Origin: Symsagittifera roscoffensis
Taxonomy: Eukaryota; Xenacoelomorpha; Acoela; Convolutidae
Assembly: GCF_963678635.1 (NCBI RefSeq)
Contig: NC_087062.1
Coordinates: 29,970,833 to 30,034,832, forward strand
Length of the DNA: 64,000 bases
Reading direction: 5' to 3'
Positions 55,461 through 64,000 of the stretch are shown here, in pieces. Under the pieces are notes generated by a model. It saw only the letters and a list, made by a program, of their open reading frames with translations. It ran no database searches and was not told where the DNA came from. The stretch's first letter is position 1. Each line of letters starts with the position of its first letter. Position numbers and translations under genes: made by a program.

Positions 55461-55938
55461 GTTCCAACTTTTGATACGAAAGTAACGGAATATTTGTGCT
55501 CGGGGTGGGTTTTTTTCTTCAGACAAATTTCGACTTTTTAACTAGCCATTTTTGACAAAAATTTGAAAAGATATGATTGAAAAGTAGGATGTGATCATTT
55601 TTCGTAAAGTTATGAGGGTTTAAATATTGCCATTTCGGCCATTTTGACCAATTTGGGACAATTAACGCGCGATATAGTTCGCGCTATTAACGCGTAAGCG
55701 GAGATTTAATCCGTCTTATAAATGGTTCCAAATTGGTTGAACGAAGCTTATTTGCCATAATTGATTTGTTACAATGGCGTGTGGGGGGATGATTTTCATA
55801 AAAAGTTTCAAATTTTGGAAAAAAAAATTTCGTTTTATTTTATTTCATTTAGTTTTTTTATGTTATTACTGCTGCTCCATAAACCTTAAAAGGCAGTCGG
55901 AACATTCAGGGCTTCGCTCTGATAGAGCAGTCTTGTTG
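55461..55938 (+). repeat. Family A repeat, internally deleted
   Basis: Starts GTTCCAACTTTTGATACG directly behind the previous repeat and ends GATAGAGCAGTCTTG. Short deletions near 55557 and 55772. Confidence 0.82.
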
Positions 55939-58900
55939 GTTTTTAGATCAGTTTATGTTTCTTCGCTGTTTTTGTTGGTTGAGTTTTTTCACCATTTGGC
56001 ACCATCCCTTTTTGGCAACTTTTGACAGACTCCGCTGAAAAAAAATCGAATACGATTAGTTTAAAATCACAAGAACGCCCAATTTAAGGTGGTGCGAAAT
56101 ACATAGAAAACTTTTGCAAAAAAAAACATGATCGATTTTTGTTTCGAAGAAACGTATTTTATCGAAGCTAGCTCCGCGAAGACAGGTACATCAAAGCCTT
56201 CTCGTAGACAGTCGAGCAAGGTTTTGAAATATTTTCAGTATTAATTGTAATTTTATTTCACAAATGAGCAATTCCGGCTCGATTTTTTTTCAGATTATTA
56301 GCTTTGCAGGGGAAGGGATGAGAAAAGCCAGCCCAATTATTTTTTACCTTGTATTATTCTAGTTAACTCGCACTCGCGTTGTGCCAAAATACAGAATTAA
56401 ATTCAAATTTTAATTAAAAAAAACTCGAAACTGTTGGAGCGAAATAATAGAATTTGTATTCGCGAATCAGCTACTGTAAATAGAAGAAGAAGGTAAAGAC
56501 AATTATTTTTTATGAACTACAATTACCTCTGAGGGAACAAACCGACCGATGAAAAGAACCAGCCTTTACCTTAACATTCATTAAGAAAAAAAAACATAAT
56601 ACAAAAAGTAATAGAATTGTTAGTAATTTGTTTAAAAAAATATTTAAAAACTGTCCTAAATTTCATAGTTTTGTACTTATAGCTATAAAAATTAGCAATA
56701 AGTTATTTTGACTGGCCTGTGAGGATTCAGCTAAGTTTCCAGGTCTGTTTGAGTCTTTTGATCTTGTTCACTATTCGGGTACGGTTTCTAGTAACTGTGT
56801 TGTGTCTCCGCAAGGCAGGTTGAAAGTTTTTCAGATAGTGGACACCTAATTGAGCCAATGCAGCAATAACCTGTGATTAAGTTCAAGAAGAGCTCAGTTT
56901 GTAAGATGCAAACTGAACCCAAAAATTGGAGCTGGAATTTTATACTAAACTTGATATGGTATAAGTACTGAATTCCGCTCAGACCAAAGTCAAAGTCAAC
57001 CAAAAAAAATTTTTGAAAAAAATTGTTGTTTTCTAAGATTAAAAGATCCAATAAGTTTTGTAAGTGAGCTTTCTCAAAAATTGAGAGTTTTTCAAAGTTT
57101 GCAAACATGATATGAATATATAGCAATATTTTCCTGATTTTTACTTTAAAAAATGGAAGGTCTCATATTTTTCTATACTTTATGGTTGGTGAAAGAACAT
57201 TGTATGATACAGTAACTTTGTATATGAATCACAATAACGCATTTACAAGTTTCGAGGCATTTAGTTCCTAATTTTATAAAAGATTCAAAGGATTCCACTT
57301 CGGCAACGCTAGTTTGCTTATACCCTTTCCAGGTGCTTACAAAATTAGGTTTTGATTCCAGATTTTTTCCTAAATTTTTTCAAGACTGTTTTCTAAAAAA
57401 TTTCCAGTTATCATTTAAAGTTGAGTGCTAAAAGTGTTTTTGTTCTTTTTTTAAAAAAAATGTTTTGTTTTTCCAATTTTGCCGATTGTTTGCCTTGAAC
57501 CACTGATAGACCTTAATCAAATCATTTAAAGTTTCTTGAACTTTTCAAGATAGTCCGTTTTTGATGGTTTACTTTATTTTCCACCACTAATGGAACATCA
57601 TTAAAACAAATCATAAATATTATTAGACCAGACCTTGAGCCTTGAACTCATTTTTTATATAAAGATAGAATGATTCAATGTATCATCTTTTAAATCAGTC
57701 AGTACAACCGGGTTTTTACTGATAATTTTTGACAAACAAACAATTTTGGTAAAACCCTCTATTTGATCGATTGAGTTATGCTTTGTTCTTGGGCCATTTT
57801 GTGAACAACAAATTGCTGGTGTTTCTTCATGTAATTTTATATCCTTATTAAGAATAATTTTCAAAAAGTTAACTTTATTAATTGAGCAGAGAAATAGGTG
57901 TGTAACTTTTTACAGGTAATTTTGAGGCATTTGTGAAGAAAGAAGGTTTTAGATTTACTTTGTAGGACTGTTAAAATTATTTTTCTCTTTGAAAAACGAT
58001 TTAGTTTTGTCCAATGATGATTTTTTTTACTGGATGCAAGCTTGGTTAGTGTATTACTTTTTTCATCAGTTACCGTAGATGTCTTTTTTTCAACTGATTG
58101 ATGATATTAATAATTTCCTGTACCTTACAAAGATAAAACTGAACTGAAAGTTTTGATTCATTTGATATAACAACTCATGATTGAGGGATATAGAAATTAT
58201 TTTGTCAACATTGCTGGCGAAAAAGAAATAGTTTGTTTTTAATATCGATTTGAGAAACAATCCTGCATCCAATGTTATCTAAAATTTTGCCCACGGCATA
58301 CTCAACCCTAGATTTTTTCAAGTGTAACTTTGAATCGATAGTTTGGTCCTGGTTTACCAATACAATTTGAATTTTTTTTCGTACTAGAATTTTGATTTAG
58401 CTCTTTTCAGTTTTTTTTTATTTTTAGTCTCTAAATTTTAGATATTTCTCAATGGGTTTGACGTGTTTAAATTCCGAGCTCGATGAAATCTTTTTAAATT
58501 ACTTCTCAGGTTCCCTAGTTAAACGCTCAACTTGTATATTTTTAAATGAAAAATGTGTTTTAAAGTTCTATCCTTGCTAAAATTGTGTCGATTGTAAGTT
58601 TTCCTTTTTCGATGAATGATGTGTTGCTAAGTTTTATCCTTGATAAAATCTTGTGTAGCTAATATTTATCCTTGATTTAATGCTACCCAAAAAACGCAGT
58701 TTTGAAAAAACCTCACTGATTTTTCTTTCTTAGGCGAATTCACAGAGTTGAGTCCGCGTTGATTTTTACGATGAATGGATTGCTTCCCGTTTCAAAGAGA
58801 CCATAAATTCTTCTTTCCATAGATCAAAAAATGTTTTAATTTTGTTTTTCAGCTTCTGTTTTTGCCAACCCGCGTAAGAAAAGTTTGGAAACCTTTTTTT

Positions 58901-61182
58901 CATTTTGCAAAGAAAAATATTTTTGCAATGATGAATAAAAGTAAGTCGGATATTGTCACGCTACTCGAAAAGCAATCAGCTAATTGTTTTTAAAAATATG
59001 TGATTGAGGTTACACAAACACTAAATCGCCGTTTGTTGTTTATCCGTCATCAAATAATTGATCAATTATTGAAAGTTGTTACCAAAAACCATCAAATCGG
59101 TATGGAAGAGTGGTGAAAGAAACATAAAAAGCTCATTTGTGGTCGTCAAAATAATCAATCGATAAGCATATCCGTGCGTCATAACGTTAGGAAAGGAAAC
59201 ACCAGAACAAATCCCACGAATTTTTTCAGAGGTATTATTTAATAGTTTTCAAACTCTGTTAAGATTCAGAGGCGTTTCGTCATTTGGGTGGAAGTGAAAA
59301 TCAACTCCAGGCATCAAATGTCACCGGTGTGTCTCTAGAATCCTTCATTTTAATCTACATTAGCCCTAGGAGAGGAAAAATCAGCTGAATGTAATTAACA
59401 ATTGGGAGAAAACTGTCTTTTTTAAAGCTATTCTGAAAACGGTTTTGATTGAATGTTGGCCCTTTTTTCTCCTGGTTTTGGAAAAAAATGTATAAAAAAG
59501 ATGTTAGAAATGACTATCTAGAGTTTCTTCTTTTTAGTAAGTGAAAAAAGGTTGGAAAATAACGCAGACAAACCAGATAGTATTGAAATTTATTTCTGAA
59601 GTGGTGTAATCTTTTTCCGCTTTTCGATTCAACCCGAACCAAATTGAGTGTTTGTTCCCTCTGTCCCCTCCTCTTTTTAAATACCCCTGGGGATATTTAT
59701 GGGCTCTTGTCCGACCTGACCTGCCCTCTCCTGGTTGACCACGGGCAGATTACGACGGACCCCATTTCATTTCACATTACCACACACATTTCACGCTTAT
59801 CTATCACTACTCTTCAGTCTAACTGTTGTTTGCCGTTGACACAAATATACCTCCTCCCTCTTCTCTCACTGTGTCGCCGCTGGTTCTGATGGTTAAATAT
59901 TGCAGCAAGCAGACAAAAATAGGTGCAGATTGATCTCCATTCCCGTTTCAAATCCTAAAAAATGAAGTTCAAAAACGGAATGTCAAAAAACTGCAAATTA
60001 TTTCCAAAATATGCGAAGATAGCCAGGACAGGACAAAAATTTTATTGCAGCGAATCTTATTCTGTTTACCGGATCTGCTCAGAGGTTCTCTTATTGTATA
60101 AGCTTTGCATTGCAATATGACACGCCAAGTAAATGCAGTGATGGTCGATTAAAACCAATGCTGTCCAATTTGACTCTGACTCTCAAATGCAGCATAGCCA
60201 GTCTTTAGACACGGGCAATAAACACTGGAACAGAAACTGGATAGGGGGACGGGGAGGAGCTTAGGTTCATTTTATCCGACCTAATAAAGGTATAGCATAG
60301 TTGGTTACTAAACCCGCCGAAACACTAATCAGTTACTTAACAAGCTCTGCCCGATAAATATAATTAAAAACGTAACAGATCTAAGCGATACATCGATAGT
60401 TTTTTAATTTAGTCATCGATATGCTTCCGCAACTAACAAAGTGTACAATTGCTTTTTTTGATTTCGGCTTATTTTCGGTTCGTTTATCCATCGGCTACCT
60501 TTCGGATTTTTCACCCTTAGATGATACTATGTATATTTTGAGCCCGGGCACAATTGGTTTGCAAATCCAACAAAAACAACGGATAATAGGATAGTCTCCT
60601 ATTTCGAAATCAACCCCCGTTAGTTTTCATCCTTTACACTCTATATGGACTATAGTGCCAGATTGCCCAGATTCCCATTCTACCCCGTCCGCTCATCCCG
60701 TTTATCCAAGTACTAATTTCCGTTATATTTTAAACCTTTTATTGGTATAAATCTTTATATTTTCGTCTCTTTATTGGTATAAAGTACTGTGGCTATGAAA
60801 ACCAGAATCAGTTATTTCAAACTAACTTGTTATTTTTTTGCCGTTAATGCAGTTGACCTTTAGAAAATTTTTATTCACTTTGGGGAATAAATTTAATTTG
60901 GTTAAAAGAACTTCGAATTTAGAAAGATTAAAAAGAAAGGAAGTGCAAAACATTTAGTTCGATGATCTAAAAAAAAGTTCTATTTGAATGCCGTTACATT
61001 TTTTCAATATTCATTTATTTGACCGCTATCATTTTTATCTCACTGAGCCAAAAACATACCAGCAAGTTTTTCCAGCCGTTGTTAAATCCAAAAAAGGCAC
61101 ATCATTATCATTTATTCATAGAAGTCGATTGAATAAAGATAAATTCCTTTCAGTGATTTATTGCGCTGTAAAATAAAAATAG
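55939..61182. other. Large intron segment without supported features
   Basis: 5.2 kb, AT-rich. No exon could be chained in phase to the neighbours and no window repeat matched. Several short open frames (e.g. 56788-57126 and 59644-59889) carry no domain. Confidence 0.4.
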
Positions 61183-62038
61183 TATAATATGAGTCGCCGC
61201 GCAGATAACAATTACGTCCCTCCTTCTTCAAGTAACTACCCGAGTAACTATTCCACATTCGTCTCCTCCGGTTACCTGCCTTATAGGGACAATTTCAATT
61301 TTGACGACATCCCACGACGAAATTTGACGCCGAATAATGAGAGACCTTCGAGTTACGATCGTATGCAGCGAATGCATACGTATAAAGACCGAGCATGCGC
61401 GGCAATAAATCCAGCTGGTAGTTCCGACTACCAGATTTTAAACTCTAGTTCTGCATCCCAGAGCTATCAATTTACAAGACCTGTATTCCGAACCTCTATG
61501 AATAACACATCTCGTGAAAACTTGAAGCAAATGATTCGCAAAAGAGAACTCGAATTAGCCAATCAGAGCTCAAGTTACCGCCAAATGCAGTATCAGCCTC
61601 GCTGTCGAAACCACCGACTGGCTCTCATTTACAAGACCGAGTCTCAAAATGACTCAGTTAGCGACAGATCTGTCAGTTCGTCGGTCGAGAACCTGAGTAA
61701 CCCGAGTCAATATAGTATGCTCAGGCCTCTTTCGCCAAATGAAATTAGTGGCGTTGATTACAATGACAATAGCAGGGGTTCATATAACTTCAGTAGTCAT
61801 AGTTATGACAATCGGAGTGGTTATTACCCTTTCGAGACATCCCCCCAATTGACGTTGCCCAATCGGGTGACCCGAGGGGGCAGGGGTCTCATGCACTTGG
61901 GGGAGGGATTGACCCCTGTGAAGACTAATTTGACAGATGTGCTGTTTAGACTAACTGTGGACGACCACCAAGAGTCGAGTCAGAATCCGAATCCTTCTCC
62001 TAATTCCAAAAGGGACTACTCTGCTGAACATAGATCAG
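61183..62038 (+). CDS. Syk/Shark-like kinase, long linker exon (possible alternative first exon)
   Basis: Open for 285 codons and ends at TCAG/GTAAGT after one base, which pairs in phase with the next exon. The content is Ser, Asn, Tyr, Arg and Pro-rich, with many tyrosines in polar context (NNYVPPSSSNYPSNYS, YRDNFNF, SHSYDNRSGYYPF) and no folded domain. An in-frame stop lies just before 61183. The exon therefore starts either at the weak acceptor AAAAATAG/TATAAT, at an internal AG such as 61193 (which would fit the phase of the 36.3-kb exon), or at its own ATG 61189 under an alternative promoter. Tyr-rich linkers in this family are phosphorylated to recruit SH2 partners. Confidence 0.75.
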
Positions 62039-62273
62039 GTAAGTGATTTTAACGCAACTTCGTCCGGTTTACAGACCTATCTGATTTCTGATTTTGCAAT
62101 TTGCAAACTTTGCTTTAGACAATGAAGAAAAAGCTTCTTAGATAGCACTTGTTGAATTCAAGTTTAAACTTAAGTGTTGTTTTATTATAAGAAAAAAGTA
62201 TACAAAATAATAAAAATATATATATTTTTTCGTTTTACTATCCTATATATGTATGTCGACGCTTTTGTTTTAG

Positions 62274-62810
62274 AAAATAGCCCCAGTCCATCCGGTGCCA
62301 ATCACAATTTAACATTTTTTCGCAACGCATCATCGCCTCTTGAACCCAAGGCTACATCATCTAGTCGGACCACTGCACGCTCAAGCCATCATCATCATCA
62401 TCAGCAACATTGTCACAAGAAGACCAGCCTTCCACCAACATCCATATCGTCACTAGTACAACCCCACAACTCCTCCAATGCCGAACCTGGCGGCGACTCT
62501 TCGGCCCAAGCAGGTCGCCGGGAGTCTCCGAAGTCGAAGGAGGCTACTCCTGGAACGTCGGCAAAGAGTCTCGAGGAGAATGTCTTGGAGAACTGTGACC
62601 TTTATTTATACTACCAATTAGGAGTCGGTAACTTTGGCGTGGTGATGCAAGGGGTGCTTCGGAATCTGGATTCGGGTAAGGAGAGATCAGTGGCTGTGAA
62701 GATCCTCAGGTGCTCAGAGGGTGAGTCGGCGGAGAGTAGTCGGCAGCAGATGTTGCGAGAAGCCAAAGTCATGTCTGAACTCAATCACCCAAACGTCATC
62801 AAACTGATCG
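62274..62810 (+). CDS. Syk/Shark-like kinase, linker end and kinase N-lobe
   Basis: Acceptor TTTTGTTTTAG, donor ATCG/GTGAGC, entering with two bases and leaving after one. The first ~115 residues are linker (SSHHHHHQQH, Ser/Pro-rich). The kinase domain then begins: LGVGNFGVVMQG is the glycine-rich ATP loop, SVAVKIL holds the catalytic lysine, MLREAKVMSEL the alphaC glutamate, and HPNVIKLIG the beta4 approach. The order and wording match Syk/ZAP-70/Shark kinases. The ORF running on past 62810 to a stop at 62963 is intron. Confidence 0.93.
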
Positions 62811-63541
62811 GTGAGCTTTTCCTTTCTAAATACTTTTTAATAGTTTCAACCGAAAACATAAAATCCATTACAATACAGCTGAAAGAACTACACAGCGCGA
62901 GAAGAATGGAACCTAAACTTTTTTTGTCAAACGTTGCTAGACCCATTACTATCATCAGCATGTAGTTGATGCATCAGTAAGCAGGAAACATCAGATAGCG
63001 CAGCACTTTGAAAAACGGAACTTGATTCAATTTGGTAACGACTCCAGTGGTCGATTAATGTTTGATGTAGACTTTTCTTTGAAGCCATTATACTTTTTTA
63101 ATCATTGTTTTTGAAGGAAATGGAAAAAAAAGAGTCTATTCAGTACAACAGACAAGAGACATGAAAGCTTTTTGAAGTGCCCAAATCCAATTTTTGGTAA
63201 ACTCAAGCAGCAGTGTTTCATTTAAGCTGGTCTGTATTTGCCTGATTATGATCAGAACTCAGACTTAAATGGGCGTCATCTCAATTTTGAAAGTGATTTA
63301 CAAAAAAGACTCTCTTCGATCGCGAACGGTGCTGTTTATGAAATAATGACATAAGCAACGAATTGCATTCATTGGTCTTAACTATGTCTGAGACTTAAAT
63401 TAACTTTTGGCTGAGTAATAATGATTGTCCGTAAATTCCGTTTCTTTACGGTCGTCCAATTTGCTTGTCGTCTAATTTCCTAGGCCCTCTATTATTTACA
63501 CTAATTTATATCTGTTCATATGTGATGTTTGCTCTTTGCAG
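62811..63541 (+). other. Intron within the kinase domain
   Basis: 731 bases, GTGAGC to TTTGCAG, no repeats recognised. Confidence 0.8.
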
Positions 63542-63623
63542 GCATCTTCAATGGTCCGGAACTGATGCTGGTGTCTGAGCTTGCCCCTATCGGACAGCTT
63601 AACAAATACTTGAAAAAGCACAA
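63542..63623 (+). CDS. Syk/Shark-like kinase, hinge exon
   Basis: 82 bases between acceptor GCTCTTTGCAG and donor CAA/GTGAGT. It continues the N-lobe in phase: GIFNGPELMLVSELAPIGQ is the beta5 strand, gatekeeper region and hinge, and LNKYLKKHK starts alphaD. ELAPxGxL is characteristic of the Syk/Shark group. The catalytic loop and activation loop lie beyond the right edge. Confidence 0.93.
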
Positions 63624-63785
63624 GTGAGTCACACCCACTCTTAAGATTAAAGCAACCTTTCACTCCTTATTATAGTTGGTAGTGCCTTCCACAAAGCAGA
63701 ATTTTTTGTCCGATCAACCCCGAGCCCGTACCCTGGGGGTTTTCTGTGCAAGATCTGGAATTCTTTGTTTCTTACATTAGTTGAT

Positions 63786-63935
63786 TCTCAGATCTGAAAT
63801 TTTTTTTCAGAACCCTAATAAGAATTTACAAATTTCAGATCTGAAATGTGGATCTAAAATGGAAAATTTCAGATCTGAAATAACCATGAAAAACAAAGTT
63901 TCAGATCTGAAATCAGATCTGAGAAATCCTTTACC
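63786..63935. repeat. Cluster of TTTCAGATCTGAAA palindromes
   Basis: Six copies of (T)CAGATCTGA(A), most as the 14-base perfect palindrome TTTCAGATCTGAAA, within 150 bases of the intron after the hinge exon. Irregular spacing, so not a simple tandem repeat. Confidence 0.85.
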
Positions 63936-64000
63936 CGCACTGACAAAAATGGATTAGGATCGATTTTAGTATGAAAAAAGTACGTCGATTAAATTTAGAT

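Noticed and set aside
62811-62965. Continuation of the kinase ORF past 62810 to a stop
   Set aside because: A good GTGAGC donor and the in-phase hinge exon at 63542 show this is intron.

Overview
The window is nuclear DNA of an animal: AT-rich, with multi-kilobase introns, a metazoan-type non-receptor tyrosine kinase gene split into phase-compatible exons, and dense interspersed repeats. The phylum cannot be fixed from the sequence. The kinase belongs to the Syk/Shark group, which has SH2 domains followed by a kinase domain.

Layout. (1) Positions 1 to about 14,300 hold one long Ty3/Gypsy-like retroelement on the minus strand, cut off at the window's left edge. In its own direction it carries a small basic upstream ORF, gag with a CCHC knuckle, aspartic protease, reverse transcriptase, RNase H and integrase. 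Behind pol come three overlapping reading frames: a 76-aa hydrophobic ORF, a 444-aa membrane-anchored Pro/Ser/Thr-rich ORF and an Env-like secreted/membrane glycoprotein. The coding frames are broken by a few isolated stops and frameshifts, so this is a fairly young but dead copy. (2) From 15,586 to the right edge the plus strand carries the kinase gene. An SH2 domain is built from exons at 15.6, 18.4 and 34.9 kb. Linker exons follow at 34.9-36.3 kb and 61.2-62.0 kb, and the start of the kinase domain lies at 62.3-63.6 kb. First and last exons are outside the window. The retroelement is probably antisense in an upstream intron or 5' region.

(3) The introns are mostly repeats. A ~530-bp family (called A here) with hairpins near both ends occurs about twenty times, often head to tail. 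A diverged relative (B) shares its ends. There is a TIR family with GGATCTAGG-type ends (C), a tRNA-derived SINE in two copies, a 400-bp MITE with an 8-bp target duplication sitting inside a B copy, and a small TIR element near 33.8 kb. Several arrays are built from short dyad-symmetric words (GCGGAATCCGC, TCAGATCTGA, ATAATCGATTAT, AAGCGCTT). There is a G-run minisatellite, a retroelement 3' fragment near 43 kb, and two recent tandem duplications (about 1.19 kb at 21.8-24.1 kb and 1.76-2.13 kb at 50.1-54.0 kb).

The most unusual object is the retroelement: a Ty3/Gypsy-like core with a two-stage gag leader and a compact overlapping three-gene membrane cassette ending in a glycoprotein whose layout recalls negative-strand RNA virus (chuvirus-type) glycoproteins more than baculovirus-F-type errantivirus Env. 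The repeat landscape built on palindromic words is the second. Homology statements rest on motif recognition only; no searches were run.
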